This document shows positions 28,659 to 38,552 of a stretch of DNA of 64,000 nt, one piece after another. The DNA is from Alphaproteobacteria bacterium HGW-Alphaproteobacteria-4 (GTDB lineage: Bacteria > Pseudomonadota > Alphaproteobacteria > Rhodobacterales > Rhodobacteraceae). The stretch covers positions 62,001-126,000 of the forward strand of contig PHEE01000004.1 of assembly GCA_002842855.1 (NCBI GenBank), given 5' to 3'. The notes under the pieces are model-generated. The model was not told the DNA's origin. It was given only the letters and a program-made list of their open reading frames with translations, and made no database searches. Position 1 is the stretch's first letter; each line of letters opens with the position of its first letter. The position numbers and the translations under genes are program-made.

Positions 28659-29063
28659 TCAGACCGTCGGTATTCCCTGATCCGCGCAATCGGCCACCGT
28701 CACTTCCGCGTCGATGGTCCGCAAGCCGCGGGGCAGCGCGGGCGAGATGGTGTAAACCGCATCTGCCCGCCAGACGCCACCTGTTTCGGAAACATTCGTG
28801 CGAACGTGCCGCGCGAACCCATAGCCACGGATCAGCGCGTATTGCGCCGCCGCACAGGTCGCATAGGCGACCACGTCCTTTTCACCTGCGGCGCCACCCG
28901 AAACGGCGACGCTGAAGTTGACCAGATCGCCCTCGAGCAGCCGCGTTTCGACCCCGGAATAAACCGGGCGCGCGGTGGCATCGGGCACCCCCGCCTCGGC
29001 ACAGGCCGCCAGCCCGGCCAGAAGGCCGGTCAGGGGTAGCGCGCGGGCGAGGCCGTTCAGCAT
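28659..29063 (-). CDS. predicted lipoprotein in nuo cluster
   Basis: A 134-residue protein with a lipoprotein signal: hydrophobic LPLTGLLAGLAAC with the lipid-accepting Cys at residue 21. The mature part is soluble and has further cysteines (ATCAAAQ, VADCADQG). It starts one base after the nuoG stop (TGACATG), so is cotranslated in the operon. I do not recognise the family and see no cofactor motif. A periplasm-facing lipoprotein gene inside a complex I operon is unexpected, and its role is unknown. Confidence 0.72.
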   Translation of the reverse strand: MLNGLARALPLTGLLAGLAACAEAGVPDATARPVYSGVETRLLEGDLVNFSVAVSGGAAGEKDVVAYATCAAAQYALIRGYGFARHVRTNVSETGGVWRADAVYTISPALPRGLRTIDAEVTVADCADQGIPTV

Positions 29064-29064
29064 G

Positions 29065-31086
29065 TCATTCCGCCGCCATCGGTTGCGATTTGCGCGCCGC
29101 CGCAAGGGCCGAGCATTCGGCCATCACGGTTGATGCCCGTGCAATCGGGTTGGTCAGGTAGAAATCCTTCACCACAAGGCGGAAATCGGCCTTGCCCGGC
29201 TCGCGCAGCGGCAATGCCTGCCAGGCGTTTTCGGCCACCACGTCAATCTCGCCCAGGTGCGGATGCGCGGCAAAAAGCGCGCGGCGCAGGCCTGCAAGGC
29301 TGTCCCACGGCTGCTTGGCGCCAAGTTCGGCCGAAAGCGCGCGCAGGATCGCCCAGTTTTCCTTGGCTTGCCCCGGCGCGAAGCCGGCGCGGAAGGCCAG
29401 TTGCGGCCGCCCCTCGGTGTTGACGAACAGCCCGTCTTCCTCGGTATAGGCGGCGGCGGGCAGGATGATGTCGGCGCGGCTGGCGCCGCGGTCGCCGTGG
29501 CTGCCCTGATAGATCACCAGCGGCCCGCGCGCGATTTCCACCTCGTCGGCACCGAGGTTGTAGATCACCTGCACGCCCTTGGTGGCCTCGACTAGGCCGC
29601 CTTCGGCGGTGGCGCCCACATCCATCGCGCCCACCCGGCCTGCGGCGGTGTGCAGCACCAGCAGTTTCGCGTTGCGCGCCGCGGCAATCCGCATGGCTTG
29701 CGCCAGCACCGCTTCGCCATCGGCCTCGTTGATCGCACCCTGGCCGACGATCACGATGCCCTGCCCGGTATCGGGTGCCGCCTCTTCGGCAAGCTTTGCA
29801 TGCGCCATCAGCGCCGCGCGGTCAGTGCCGAAATGGTGGTAGGAATAGGTCAGATCGACCGCCTGCCCGATCAGCCCCACTTCGGCCCCGGCCGCCCAAG
29901 CCTTGCGGATCCGCGCGTTCAGCACCGGGCTTTCATTGCGCGGGTCAGACCCGATCAGCAGAATGCCCGTGGCGGTGTCGATATCTTCAATGCGCGCCGT
30001 GCCGACATAGGCCGAGCGGTTGCCCGCCGGCAGCCGCGCGCCATCGACCCGGCATTCGACCGCGCCGCCAAGCCCTTCGACCAGGTTCTTGAGCGCAAAT
30101 GCCGCCTCGGTCGGGGCCAGATCGCCCACCAGCCCCAACACCTTCTTGCCCTGCATCGCCTTGGCGGCGGCGGCCAGCGCCTCGGCCCATGTCGCCTTGC
30201 GCAACTTGCCGCCTTCGCGGATGTAGGGGCTGTCAAGCCGCTGGCGGCGCAGACCATCCCAGATGAAGCGGGTCTTGTCGGAAATCCATTCCTCGTTCAC
30301 GCCATCATGGTTGCGCGGCACGATCCGCATCACTTCGCGGCCCTTCACATCAACCCGGATGTTGGCGCCGAGGCCATCCATCACGTCGATCGATTCAACC
30401 TTGGTCAGCTCCCACGGGCGGGCGGTAAAGGCATAGGGCTTTGAGGTCAGCGCGCCCACCGGGCACAGGTCGATGATGTTGCCTTGCAGGTTCGAATCAA
30501 GCGTCAGCCCCAGATAGGTGGTGATCTCGGCATCCTCGCCGCGCCCGGTCTGGCCCATCTGGGTGATGCCGGCCACTTCCGAGGTAAAGCGCACACAGCG
30601 GGTGCACGAAATGCAGCGTGTCATCGCGGTGGAAACCAGCGGCCCCAGATTGAGGTCGGTCGAGGCGCGTTTTGCCTCGCGTGAGCGGCTGAAATCAACC
30701 CCATAGGCCATCGCCTGATCTTGCAGGTCGCACTCGCCGCCCTGATCGCAGATCGGGCAATCGAGCGGGTGGTTGAGCAGCAGAAACTCCATCACCCCTT
30801 CGCGCGCCCGCTTGACCATCGGGGTGTTGGTTTTCACCACCGCCGGTTCGCCATTGGGGCCGGGGCGCAGGTCTTTCACCTGCATCGCGCAGCTTGCGGC
30901 GGGCTTTGGCGGGCCGCCCACCACCTCGACCAGACACATGCGGCAGTTGCCTGCCACCGAGAGCCGCTCATGGTAGCAAAAGCGCGGCACTTCGATGCCT
31001 GCCACTTCGGCCGCCTGAATCAGCGTCAGCGCCGGGTCAACCTCGACCTCGATCCCGTCGATGATGAGTTTCTTGAGGTTTGCCAT
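29065..31086 (-). CDS. nuoG: NADH-quinone oxidoreductase subunit G
   Basis: A 673-residue iron-sulfur subunit. N-terminal 2Fe-2S ligands are in [19 protein letters not shown]; the His-ligated cluster N5 and next Cys set are [30 protein letters not shown] continues with [12 protein letters not shown] for a further 4Fe-4S cluster. The C-terminal two thirds is the molybdopterin-oxidoreductase-like domain without molybdenum function. The extra N7 Cys motif of E. coli is not seen, as in mitochondrial-type complex I. Confidence 0.96.
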   Translation of the reverse strand: MANLKKLIIDGIEVEVDPALTLIQAAEVAGIEVPRFCYHERLSVAGNCRMCLVEVVGGPPKPAASCAMQVKDLRPGPNGEPAVVKTNTPMVKRAREGVMEFLLLNHPLDCPICDQGGECDLQDQAMAYGVDFSRSREAKRASTDLNLGPLVSTAMTRCISCTRCVRFTSEVAGITQMGQTGRGEDAEITTYLGLTLDSNLQGNIIDLCPVGALTSKPYAFTARPWELTKVESIDVMDGLGANIRVDVKGREVMRIVPRNHDGVNEEWISDKTRFIWDGLRRQRLDSPYIREGGKLRKATWAEALAAAAKAMQGKKVLGLVGDLAPTEAAFALKNLVEGLGGAVECRVDGARLPAGNRSAYVGTARIEDIDTATGILLIGSDPRNESPVLNARIRKAWAAGAEVGLIGQAVDLTYSYHHFGTDRAALMAHAKLAEEAAPDTGQGIVIVGQGAINEADGEAVLAQAMRIAAARNAKLLVLHTAAGRVGAMDVGATAEGGLVEATKGVQVIYNLGADEVEIARGPLVIYQGSHGDRGASRADIILPAAAYTEEDGLFVNTEGRPQLAFRAGFAPGQAKENWAILRALSAELGAKQPWDSLAGLRRALFAAHPHLGEIDVVAENAWQALPLREPGKADFRLVVKDFYLTNPIARASTVMAECSALAAARKSQPMAAE

Positions 31087-31090
31087 TGCC

Positions 31091-32386
31091 TTACTCCGCC
31101 GCCATCGCGCTCAGCCGACCCGTCTTGCGGGCCTTGATGCGGTCTTCGATCTCGCCCCGGAACTGCCGCACGAGGCCCTGAATCGGCCATGCCGCGGCAT
31201 CGCCAAGCGCACAAATGGTGTGGCCCTCGACCTGCTTGGTGACCGACAGCAGCATGTCGATTTCCTCAAGCTCGGCGTCGCCCGTAACCAGACGGTCCAT
31301 CACCCGCATCATCCAGCCGGTGCCTTCGCGGCAGGGCGTGCACTGGCCGCAGGACTCGTGCTTGTAGAACTTGGAAAGCCGCCAGATCGCCTTGATGATG
31401 TCGGTCTGCTGGTCCATCACGATGATCGCGGCGGTGCCGAGCCCCGATTTCGCATCGCGCAGCCAGTCGAAATCCATCAGCGCCTCGCCGCATTGCTCGG
31501 CGTTCAGCATCGGCACCGATGAGCCGCCGGGGATCACCGCCTTGAGGTTGCCCCAGCCGCCGCGCACGCCGCCGCAGTGGCGTTCAAGGATTTCCTGCAA
31601 GGGCGTCGACATCGCGTCTTCGACCACGCAGGGGTTGTTGACGTGGCCCGAAATGGCAAAAAGCTTGGTGCCGGTGTTGTTGGGGCGGCCAAAGCCCGCA
31701 AACCAGCTTGCGCCGCGGCGCAGGATGGTGGGCACAACGGCAATCGATTCAACGTTGTTCACGGTCGAGGGGCAGCCATAAAGCCCCGAGGCGGCGGGGA
31801 ACGGCGGCTTCATCCGCGGCATGCCCTTTTTGCCTTCGAGGCTTTCCAGCATCGCGGTTTCTTCGCCGCAGATATAGGCGCCGGCGCCGTGGTGCAGGTA
31901 AAGCTGGTAGTCGTAGCCCGAGCCGCAGGCGTTCTTGCCGATCAGCCCCGCGTCATAGCATTCATCGATCGCGGCTTGCAGCACCTCGCGCTCGCGGATG
32001 TATTCGCCGCGAATGTAGATGTAGCCCGCACTGGCGCCCATTGCGAAACCGGCAATCAGCGCACCCTCGATCAGCGTATGCGGATCGTGGCGCATGATCT
32101 CGCGGTCCTTGCAAGTGCCGGGTTCGGATTCGTCAGCGTTGATGACGAGATACGAAGGCCGCCCGTCGGATTGTTTGGGCATGAACGACCATTTGAGGCC
32201 GGTCGGAAAGCCCGCACCACCCCGGCCGCGCAACCCCGAAGCCTTGATCTGATCGACGATCCAGTCGCGCCCCTGCGCCAGAATGCCCGCAGTTCCATCC
32301 CAGTGCCCGCGCTTGCGCGCCCCGGCAAGGCTGCGGTCGTGCATCCCGTAAAGGTTGGTAAAGATCCGATCCTGATCTCTCAGCAT
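31091..32386 (-). CDS. nuoF: NADH-quinone oxidoreductase subunit F
   Basis: A 431-residue subunit binding NADH, FMN and cluster N3. The nucleotide loop is [13 protein letters not shown] near residue 54, the FMN/NADH glycine region continues with [19 protein letters not shown], and the 4Fe-4S ligands are [13 protein letters not shown] plus the later [10 protein letters not shown]. It is the entry point of electrons in complex I. Four bases separate it from nuoG. Confidence 0.97.
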   Translation of the reverse strand: MLRDQDRIFTNLYGMHDRSLAGARKRGHWDGTAGILAQGRDWIVDQIKASGLRGRGGAGFPTGLKWSFMPKQSDGRPSYLVINADESEPGTCKDREIMRHDPHTLIEGALIAGFAMGASAGYIYIRGEYIREREVLQAAIDECYDAGLIGKNACGSGYDYQLYLHHGAGAYICGEETAMLESLEGKKGMPRMKPPFPAASGLYGCPSTVNNVESIAVVPTILRRGASWFAGFGRPNNTGTKLFAISGHVNNPCVVEDAMSTPLQEILERHCGGVRGGWGNLKAVIPGGSSVPMLNAEQCGEALMDFDWLRDAKSGLGTAAIIVMDQQTDIIKAIWRLSKFYKHESCGQCTPCREGTGWMMRVMDRLVTGDAELEEIDMLLSVTKQVEGHTICALGDAAAWPIQGLVRQFRGEIEDRIKARKTGRLSAMAAE

Positions 32387-32396
32387 GTCTATTCCC

Positions 32397-32624
32397 TCAT
32401 TGCCCTGCGCGGCGTTGCCGCCGCCAGATGCGCATTGTCACGACCAGCGCCCAGATGAACGCAGCCCCCGCCGCAAGATCGGCCAGCAGCACATAGCGGG
32501 GGTTCCAGCCGCCCCGCGCGCCCAACCATTGCACCGCGATCCAGGCCACAGCGGCCAGCGCGATGACCAGCGCGACCATGCGCATCTCGCCTGCCTGCTG
32601 CTGTTGCCCGGTGTCGCGCTGCAT
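32397..32624 (-). CDS. DUF5337 small membrane protein in nuo cluster
   Basis: A 75-residue protein with two membrane spans ([20 protein letters not shown] and [20 protein letters not shown]) joined by a short loop with GGWNPRY, ending in a basic tail. I recognise it as DUF5337, found in Rhodobacterales nuo clusters. The ATG at 32624 overlaps the upstream gene's stop (TGATG); a GTG one codon before is also possible. It may be an accessory or assembly subunit, but this is unproven. Confidence 0.82.
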   Translation of the reverse strand: MQRDTGQQQQAGEMRMVALVIALAAVAWIAVQWLGARGGWNPRYVLLADLAAGAAFIWALVVTMRIWRRQRRAGQ

Positions 32625-33529
32625 CACTCAGTGCCCTTGTAAACGTCGCCCTCGGCGACGCGTCTGGAAAACTCGGTGGCCCCGCCCACGGCGAGGGTCT
32701 TGGCCTGTTCCACCCAGCCATCGCGCTCGATCCGGCCAGAAAAGCCTTCAAGCTTGGCATCCACGGTGGCGATATCTTTTGGACCCCACGAGGCGATCTG
32801 GTCATAGTGCCAGATCCCGTTCGCGTTCAGCAGTTTCTCGAACTTCGGGCCGACGCCTTTGATGGCCTTCAGGTCATCGGCTTTGCCGCCGCGCGGTTCG
32901 GCCAGCAATTCGGGCTCGCCGTCGGCGCGCGCCGCCGCAGCGGCACGGGCGGCCCTTGCGGCGCGGCGCGCCGCGCGGGCTTCGCGTTCCTCTTTGGTCA
33001 GGCGCGGCTTTTCAGCCGCCTGCGCGGGCGCAGCCGGCGCGTCCGGTGCCAACAGCGCGGCTGCCGCTGCGGCCTTGCGGCGCTCGGCGCGCGCGGCACG
33101 GCGCGCGGCCCGCGCTTCATCACTTTCAACGGGGGCCACGGCTTCAATACGGGTTTCCGGCTCCGCGCGAACTTCAGGCTGCTCGGGTTCGGGCTCCAGC
33201 ACAGGTTCGGGTTCGGGCTCTGCCGCCGTGACGGGCGCAGGCGCAACAACCTCGGGCGCGGCGGCCTCGGGCTCTGCAACCGCTGGCGCGGGCTCGAAAG
33301 CAGGTGGCGGGGCTGCCGCCTCGGGCGCGGCTGCCGGCACATGTGGCGCGGCGGTCGCGACGGCACCGCAGAAAGCCCAAACGAGGAAAGCGCCCAACAG
33401 GCCGCCGGTCACCAGCCCAAGAAACACCGCAGCGGCAAGCGCCATATGCGAAACCATAAGCAGAAATGCCGCGACAGCCACCCCGGCCACCGCGCCCGCA
33501 ATCCAGCAATTTCTTGTGCAAACCGTCAT
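32624..33529 (-). CDS. membrane protein with NuoE-like C-terminal HhH domain
   Basis: A protein of 301 residues: two N-terminal hydrophobic spans (about residues 10-62), a long Ala/Pro/Glu linker, a charged Ala/Arg/Glu coiled-coil-like region (REARAARRAARAARAAAA), then a C-terminal domain from [20 protein letters not shown] to the end. By my alignment about 54 of the last 90 residues match the tail of NuoE, the adjacent gene. The IKGVGPK motif is a helix-hairpin-helix of the type in ribosomal S13 or polymerase X. Likely an internal duplication; possibly a complex I accessory or membrane anchor. Confidence 0.8.
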   Translation of the reverse strand: MTVCTRNCWIAGAVAGVAVAAFLLMVSHMALAAAVFLGLVTGGLLGAFLVWAFCGAVATAAPHVPAAAPEAAAPPPAFEPAPAVAEPEAAAPEVVAPAPVTAAEPEPEPVLEPEPEQPEVRAEPETRIEAVAPVESDEARAARRAARAERRKAAAAAALLAPDAPAAPAQAAEKPRLTKEEREARAARRAARAARAAAAARADGEPELLAEPRGGKADDLKAIKGVGPKFEKLLNANGIWHYDQIASWGPKDIATVDAKLEGFSGRIERDGWVEQAKTLAVGGATEFSRRVAEGDVYKGTE

Positions 33530-33561
33530 CTGTCCCTCGCTCTGGCTCTTTGGCCTTTTCC

Positions 33562-34680
33562 TCACTTGTCCTTGTCGTAAATCCCTTCCTTGCGCGCCCG
33601 CGCGGCAAATTCGGTTTCGGCCCCGGTGGCCAGCAGTTTCGCCTGTTCTACCCAGCCATCACGGCTGGCACGGCCTTTGAAGCCTTCGAGGTTGTCATCG
33701 ACCCATGCGAGCTCAGCCGCACTCCAGCCTGCGATCTGGTCGTAATGGAAGAAACCAAGCCGGTTCAGCAAGGCCTCCATCTTCGGCCCGACGCCCTTGA
33801 TGAGTTTCAGATCGTCGGCCTTGCCGCCGCGCGCCACCGCAAGCGCGGCAGGCTTGGCAGCCACAGCGGTTGAGGCGGTGCCCGGCACGGCTGCGGCAGG
33901 CTTGGCTGGCGCAGCAGGCGCGACCGCCACAGGCGCCGCTGCCTTGACGGCGGGCTTGGTGGCCGCTTTCGGACCCGCGAGCCACGGCGTCAGCACCGGA
34001 ACCTCTGACCCATCGATCCGCTTCACGGTATCATTCAGTTCGAGCGCCCGCGAAACAGTGGCATTGTGCGCGGGCTTGCCCGCGGCGCCATCGGTAAGGC
34101 TGGTCAGCCCCGAGGCGGGTTCAGCGGCATAGCGCCCCGTTTGCGAGCCGGGCGTGGGCACCTTGCCCGCCGCCAGATCATCAAGGATCTTCGCGAAACT
34201 TTCGGCGGTCAGATCCTCGTAATAGTCCTTGCCGATCTGCGCCATCGGCGCGTTGGCGCAGGCGCCGAGGCATTCGACCTCTTCCCACGAAAACTTGCCA
34301 TCGGCCGAAAGCGTGTGCGGCGTTGGCGCGATCTTCTCGCGGCAGACCGCGTAAAGGTTTTCGGCGCCGCAGATCATGCATGACGTGGTGCCGCAAATCT
34401 GGATATGCGCAACAGAACCAACGGGTTGCAGCTGAAACATAAAGTAGAAGGTGGCAACCTCAAGGGCGCGAATGTAGGCCATGCCCAGCTTGTCGGCCAC
34501 ATATTCTATGGCAGGCTTGGTCAGCCAACCCTCCTGCTCTTGCGCGCGCCACAAAAGCGGTATGATCGCGCTGGCCTGACGACCTGCGGGGTATTTGGTG
34601 ATCTGCGCGTCAGCCCAGACCAGGTTGGCGGGGGTGAAGGCAAAGCTTTCGGGTTGTTCGGCGTGAAGGCGGCGCAGCAT
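33562..34680 (-). CDS. nuoE: NADH-quinone oxidoreductase subunit E with HhH tail
   Basis: A 372-residue protein, more than twice the usual NuoE core of about 160-170. The core carries the thioredoxin-like 2Fe-2S fold of cluster N1a with ligands in CGTTSC and CLGACANAP. After residue 200 follow a region with repeated Ala/Pro/Lys and a C-terminal helix-hairpin-helix domain ([20 protein letters not shown]) shared with the next gene. Such extended NuoE forms are known in Rhodobacterales. Its ATG overlaps the nuoD stop (TGATG). Confidence 0.93.
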   Translation of the reverse strand: MLRRLHAEQPESFAFTPANLVWADAQITKYPAGRQASAIIPLLWRAQEQEGWLTKPAIEYVADKLGMAYIRALEVATFYFMFQLQPVGSVAHIQICGTTSCMICGAENLYAVCREKIAPTPHTLSADGKFSWEEVECLGACANAPMAQIGKDYYEDLTAESFAKILDDLAAGKVPTPGSQTGRYAAEPASGLTSLTDGAAGKPAHNATVSRALELNDTVKRIDGSEVPVLTPWLAGPKAATKPAVKAAAPVAVAPAAPAKPAAAVPGTASTAVAAKPAALAVARGGKADDLKLIKGVGPKMEALLNRLGFFHYDQIAGWSAAELAWVDDNLEGFKGRASRDGWVEQAKLLATGAETEFAARARKEGIYDKDK

Positions 34681-35888
34681 CAGCGGTCAATCTCCCCGAA
34701 GACGATGTCGAGCGAGCCGATGATCGCAGAGATGTCGGCCAGCAGGTGGCCCTTGGCCACATGATCAATGGATTGCAGGTGCGGGTAGCCCGGCGCGCGG
34801 ATTTTCGCGCGGTAAGGCTTGTTGGTGCCGTCGGCCACCAGATAGACGCCAAACTCGCCCTTGGGCGCTTCGATTGCCGCATAGATTTCGCCTGCGGGAA
34901 CGTGGAAACCCTCGGTGTAAAGCTTGAAGTGGTGAATCAGGCTTTCCATGCTGGTTTTCATCTCGGCGCGGCGCGGCGGCGTAAGCTTGCCGCGCGCAAG
35001 CACGTCGCCGGGTTCGGCGCGCAGCTTGGCAATCGCCTGCAAGATGATGCTGGTCGACTGTCGCATCTCTTCCATGCGGCAGAGGTAGCGGTCGTAACAG
35101 TCGCCGTTCTTGCCGACCGGCACCTGAAATTCGAATTCGTCATAGCATTCATAGGGCTGGGAACGCCGCAGATCCCAGGCAAAGCCCGATCCACGCACCA
35201 TGACGCCGGTATAGCCCCAGTCCTGAATATCCTGCTCGGTCACCAGACCCACATCGACGTTGCGCTGCTTGAAGATGCGGTTGCCGGTCAGCAGCCCGTC
35301 GATGTCTTGCAGCATCCGCAGGAAATTCGGTGCCCATGCCTCAAGATCATCCAGAAAATCGGGCGTCACATCCTGATGCACGCCGCCCGGGCGAAAATAG
35401 GCCGCGTGCATCCGCGCGCCGCTGGCGCGTTCGGAAAAGTTCATCAGCTGTTCGCGGTGATCATATAGCCAAAGCTGCGGCGTCAGCGCCCCTACGTCGC
35501 CCGCCTGAGAGCCGACGTTGAGCAAGTGGTTGAGTATCCGCCCCATTTCGGAAAAAAGCACGCGCAGAAGGCTGGCGCGGCGCGGTGCCGCAACGCCGGT
35601 CAGACGTTCGATAGCCAAGCACCAGGCGTGTTCCTGATTGATCGGCGCCACATAATCGAGCCGGTCAAAATAGGGCAGGTTTTGCAGGTAGGTGCGGCTT
35701 TCCATCAGCTTTTCGGTGCCGCGGTGCAGCAGGCCGATATGCGGGTCGGCGCGCTCGATCACCTCGCCGTCAAGCTCAAGCAGCATCCGCAAAACGCCGT
35801 GCGCCGCCGGGTGCTGCGGCCCGAAGTTGATGTTGAAGTTGCGGATTTTCTGCTCGCCGGTCAGGGCATCGTCAAAGCTGCCGTCCAT
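34680..35888 (-). CDS. nuoD: NADH-quinone oxidoreductase subunit D
   Basis: A 402-residue 49-kDa-type subunit forming the quinone site with NuoB. Conserved parts include [15 protein letters not shown] with the quinone-facing His, [16 protein letters not shown] and [17 protein letters not shown] 35888 (MDGSFDDAL) is chosen because AAGGTGG lies upstream at good distance; ATG 35903 five codons earlier lacks such a site but is possible. NuoC and NuoD are separate genes here, not fused as in E. coli. Confidence 0.96.
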   Translation of the reverse strand: MDGSFDDALTGEQKIRNFNINFGPQHPAAHGVLRMLLELDGEVIERADPHIGLLHRGTEKLMESRTYLQNLPYFDRLDYVAPINQEHAWCLAIERLTGVAAPRRASLLRVLFSEMGRILNHLLNVGSQAGDVGALTPQLWLYDHREQLMNFSERASGARMHAAYFRPGGVHQDVTPDFLDDLEAWAPNFLRMLQDIDGLLTGNRIFKQRNVDVGLVTEQDIQDWGYTGVMVRGSGFAWDLRRSQPYECYDEFEFQVPVGKNGDCYDRYLCRMEEMRQSTSIILQAIAKLRAEPGDVLARGKLTPPRRAEMKTSMESLIHHFKLYTEGFHVPAGEIYAAIEAPKGEFGVYLVADGTNKPYRAKIRAPGYPHLQSIDHVAKGHLLADISAIIGSLDIVFGEIDR

Positions 35889-35916
35889 CTCGTCCACCTT
35901 CATCCGTTTCGCCAAA

Positions 35917-35936
35917 GTGGCCCCACACGGGGCCAC
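35917..35936. other. hairpin between nuoC and nuoD
   Basis: A perfect 8-base stem, GTGGCCCC and GGGGCCAC, with a four-base loop ACAC, lies in the 54-base gap between the nuoC stop and the nuoD start. No T-run follows, so it is not a classical terminator. It could tune stability of the two transcript halves or mark a processing site. Confidence 0.6.
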
Positions 35937-35942
35937 CCTGCC

Positions 35943-36542
35943 TCAGGCTTTCTTCTCGTCGCCGGGAAGCATGTATTGCGCCCCCTCCCAGGGGCTGAGA
36001 AAGTCGAACTGCCGGTAATCCTGCGCCAGCTTGACGGGCTCATACACCACACGCTTGAGCGCCTCGTCATAGCGCACTTCGACATAGCCGGTGGTGGGAA
36101 AATCCTTGCGCAGCGGGTGGCCGGAAAAGCCGTAATCGGTCAGCAGGCGGCGCAGATCGGGGTGACCGGCAAAGAGAATGCCGAACATGTCGAAAACTTC
36201 GCGCTCATACCAGCTTGCGCCCGGAAAAACACCGGTGATGGTATCGACCTGCTCATCTTCACGCACCGCCAGTTTTACCCGGACGCGGTGATTTTGATAC
36301 ATCGACAACAAGTGATAGACGACATCGAAACGCGCAGCGCGCTGCGGCCAATCGACCGCGGTTATGTCAACCAGCGTCGAAAACTTGCACGCCGGATCGG
36401 CGCGCAAAAACTCGATGAAAGCGGCAATCGAGCTGGGCGTGACGGTTACGGTCAGTTCGCCATTGGTGATCGCGGTGCCAATCACGTCATTCGGGCAGCG
36501 CATTTCGATATGGGCGGCCAGTTCGTGCAGCGCTTCAGGCAT
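35943..36542 (-). CDS. nuoC: NADH-quinone oxidoreductase subunit C
   Basis: A 199-residue 30-kDa-type subunit of the connecting arm. The family signature [20 protein letters not shown] is present near residue 130, followed by [20 protein letters not shown]. No cofactor. Starts 12 bases after nuoB. Standard length and content. Confidence 0.96.
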   Translation of the reverse strand: MPEALHELAAHIEMRCPNDVIGTAITNGELTVTVTPSSIAAFIEFLRADPACKFSTLVDITAVDWPQRAARFDVVYHLLSMYQNHRVRVKLAVREDEQVDTITGVFPGASWYEREVFDMFGILFAGHPDLRRLLTDYGFSGHPLRKDFPTTGYVEVRYDEALKRVVYEPVKLAQDYRQFDFLSPWEGAQYMLPGDEKKA

Positions 36543-36554
36543 GGTGCATTCCCC

Positions 36555-37088
36555 TCAGCGAACCAGAGTGCCGGTGCGGCGGATCTTGCGCTGCAATTGC
36601 AGCACGGCGTAAAGCAGCGCCTCGGCGCTTGGCGGGCAGCCGGGCACATAGATGTCAACCGGCACGATGCGGTCGCAGCCACGCACCACCGAATAGCTGT
36701 AGTGGTAATAGCCGCCGCCATTGGCGCACGACCCCATGCTGATCACATAGCGCGGCTCGGGCATCTGGTCGTAAACCTTGCGCAGCGCTGGCGCCATCTT
36801 GTTGGTCAGCGTGCCCGCCACGATCATCACATCCGACTGGCGCGGGCTGGCGCGGGGGGCAAAACCGTAGCGTTCGGCGTCATATCGCGGCATCGCCACA
36901 TGCATCATTTCAACAGCGCAGCAGGCCAGACCAAAGGTCATCCAGTGCAGCGATCCGTTGCGCGCCCAGGCAATGATGTCTTCGACCGAGGTCAGCACAA
37001 AGCCCTTGTCTTGCAACTGATCGTTAAGCGCGGCGGCAGACGCATCCATCGCCGGGGCAGCGCCTTCGGGTTTCGAGATCACGCCCAT
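36555..37088 (-). CDS. nuoB: NADH-quinone oxidoreductase subunit B
   Basis: A protein of 177 residues carrying cluster N2, the last electron donor to quinone. Ligands are in [22 protein letters not shown] and [11 protein letters not shown]. The ATG at 37088 overlaps the end of nuoA by ten bases and is chosen over an ATG-type codon further upstream because the N-terminal length then matches relatives. Translation is likely coupled to nuoA. Confidence 0.96.
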   Translation of the reverse strand: MGVISKPEGAAPAMDASAAALNDQLQDKGFVLTSVEDIIAWARNGSLHWMTFGLACCAVEMMHVAMPRYDAERYGFAPRASPRQSDVMIVAGTLTNKMAPALRKVYDQMPEPRYVISMGSCANGGGYYHYSYSVVRGCDRIVPVDIYVPGCPPSAEALLYAVLQLQRKIRRTGTLVR

Positions 37089-37444
37089 TCCAGCGCCCCC
37101 TTCTTCCATTCGTAGGCAAAGCCCACGGTCAGCACGCCAAGGAACACCATCATCGACCAGAACGCGACCATGCTAAGCGAGCCAAAGGCCACCGCCCATG
37201 GGAACAGGAACGCCACTTCGAGGTCGAAGATGATGAACAGGATCGCCACCAGATAGAAGCGCACGTCAAACTTCATTCGTGCGTCGTCCATTGCGTTGAA
37301 ACCGCATTCGTAGGCCGACACCTTTTCAGGGTCAGGGTTGAACACCGCGATGACCGCCGCCGCCGCGATCAGCACGATGCCAAGCGCGAAAGACATGAAC
37401 AGGAAGATGATGATCGGAAGGTATTCTCGCAGCAGATCGTCCAC
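37079..37444 (-). CDS. nuoA: NADH-quinone oxidoreductase subunit A
   Basis: A 121-residue membrane subunit with three helices. The conserved loop with the mitochondrial-type Cys is [20 protein letters not shown], followed by [20 protein letters not shown] with its charged residues. The start is GTG 37444 with GGGAG upstream, giving the family N-terminus [13 protein letters not shown]. First gene of the nuo operon; a promoter candidate lies 54-81 bases upstream. Confidence 0.94.
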   Translation of the reverse strand: MDDLLREYLPIIIFLFMSFALGIVLIAAAAVIAVFNPDPEKVSAYECGFNAMDDARMKFDVRFYLVAILFIIFDLEVAFLFPWAVAFGSLSMVAFWSMMVFLGVLTVGFAYEWKKGALEWA

Positions 37445-37497
37445 TGGTGGCTCCCACGTTCCGCGAGGCAGGCTCGCGCAGGTTCCGGCTGAGCGTG

Positions 37498-37525
37498 GTT
37501 TAGCCGTGTGGCCTGCCGGGGTCAA
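37498..37525 (-). promoter_or_regulatory. promoter for the nuo operon
   Basis: On the minus strand TTGACC (37525-37520), a 16-base spacer, then CTAAAC (37503-37498). This predicts a transcription start near 37491 and a leader of about 45 bases before the GTG of nuoA. A perfect palindrome, GAAAGCG-C-CGCTTTC at 37540-37554, sits just upstream of the -35 box, where an activator or repressor could bind. Promoter call is from consensus only. Confidence 0.5.
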
Positions 37526-37612
37526 CCGAAGGCAGCGCAGAAAGCGCCGCTTTCACGGGCCGATGCGTATTTGCCGATACCCTTGCGCCTGCGCGAGGGC
37601 AGCGGCCACCGT

Positions 37613-38395
37613 TCAGAGCGCCCAACCCGGCTTGCGCTTACCGAAAAAGGCGGCGATTCCCTCGGCGGCCTCGGGGCTTTCCCACCGCGCCACAAGCCCC
37701 GCAATCGAGGCTTCTATGGTTTCGGCGTCGATTCTGGGGCCCAGTGCACGCGCCTGTGCCTTGGCTTCGGCCACCGCACCGGGGGCGCAGGCAAGGTAGG
37801 GGGTGACCTCGGCCTCGACCGCCGCATCCAGCGCCTGCGGCGCAACGACGCGGGCCAGCAGATTGAGCCGCACCGCCTCGTCGGCATCAAAGAGGCGCGA
37901 CGACATGAACACCCGCCGCGCCAGTGATTCCCCCATCCGGGCAAGCACATAGGGGCCGATGGTGGCGGGTATCAACCCAAGCCGGGTTTCGGTCAGGCCA
38001 AAGCGGGTGCCAGCGGCGCCGATTGCCACATCGCAGACCGCCATCATTCCGACGCCACCGCCAAAGGCGTTGCCGTGGATGCGCCCGATCACCGGCTTTG
38101 GGCAGGTGTTGATCGCATTGAGCATCATCGCAAGCTTGCGCGCGCCCGCAGCCCGCGTGGCGGCATCGGCGGTGATCTGCGCCTGCATCCATGCCAGATC
38201 GCCGCCCGCGCAAAAGCTGGTGCCGTCGGCCGCCAGCACCACCACCCGCACCGCCGGATCGGCGCCAAGTGCCTGTGCCGCCTCGGTCAGTTCGGCAATC
38301 ATTTCGGCGGAAAGCGCATTGTGCTTTTCGGCCCGTGCGAGGGTAAGGCGCGCCACCCCGCGCGGATCGGTTTCAACCCTGATGGTGTTGGTCAT
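37613..38395 (-). CDS. liuC: enoyl-CoA hydratase, probable methylglutaconyl-CoA hydratase
   Basis: A protein of 260 residues of the crotonase family. The oxyanion-hole loops are SFCAGGDLAWMQ and IHGNAFGGGVGMMAVCD. Context decides the function: as last gene of the leucine-degradation operon it should hydrate 3-methylglutaconyl-CoA to HMG-CoA, the substrate of the lyase encoded upstream. ATG 38395 has GGAGAG before it. A gap of 157 bases with two hairpins separates it from the lyase gene. Confidence 0.85.
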   Translation of the reverse strand: MTNTIRVETDPRGVARLTLARAEKHNALSAEMIAELTEAAQALGADPAVRVVVLAADGTSFCAGGDLAWMQAQITADAATRAAGARKLAMMLNAINTCPKPVIGRIHGNAFGGGVGMMAVCDVAIGAAGTRFGLTETRLGLIPATIGPYVLARMGESLARRVFMSSRLFDADEAVRLNLLARVVAPQALDAAVEAEVTPYLACAPGAVAEAKAQARALGPRIDAETIEASIAGLVARWESPEAAEGIAAFFGKRKPGWAL

Positions 38396-38456
38396 ATTGC
38401 TCTCCACTTGGCCTTGCCGCAAGTTTGCGTCGCTTCGGTCGATGGCACCGGGCGGT

Positions 38457-38532
38457 GCCCGAACCGCCGGGGTGGGCGAGAAGCGCCCGCCCCGGGGGGG
38501 CGGTTCGGGCGCTGCCCGGCGTTGCGCCGGGC
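38457..38532. other. two consecutive GC-rich hairpins in the liu operon
   Basis: First: GCCCGAACCGCC (38457-38468) pairs with GGCGGTTCGGGC (38499-38510), and inside it GGGGTGGGCG pairs with CGCCCGCCCC, giving a stem of over 20 base pairs with a short loop. Second: GCCCGGCG and CGCCGGGC at 38514-38532 around GTTG-like loop bases. No T-run in either direction. They lie between the lyase and hydratase genes and could be an intra-operon attenuator, mRNA stabiliser or REP element. Confidence 0.65.
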
Positions 38533-38552
38533 AAAACAGGGTGTTGGCCCCC

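Noticed and set aside
32860-33300. Possible repeat array in the Ala/Glu/Arg-rich linker of the gene next to nuoE
   Set aside because: It is low-complexity coding sequence with irregular units, not a CRISPR or tandem DNA repeat.
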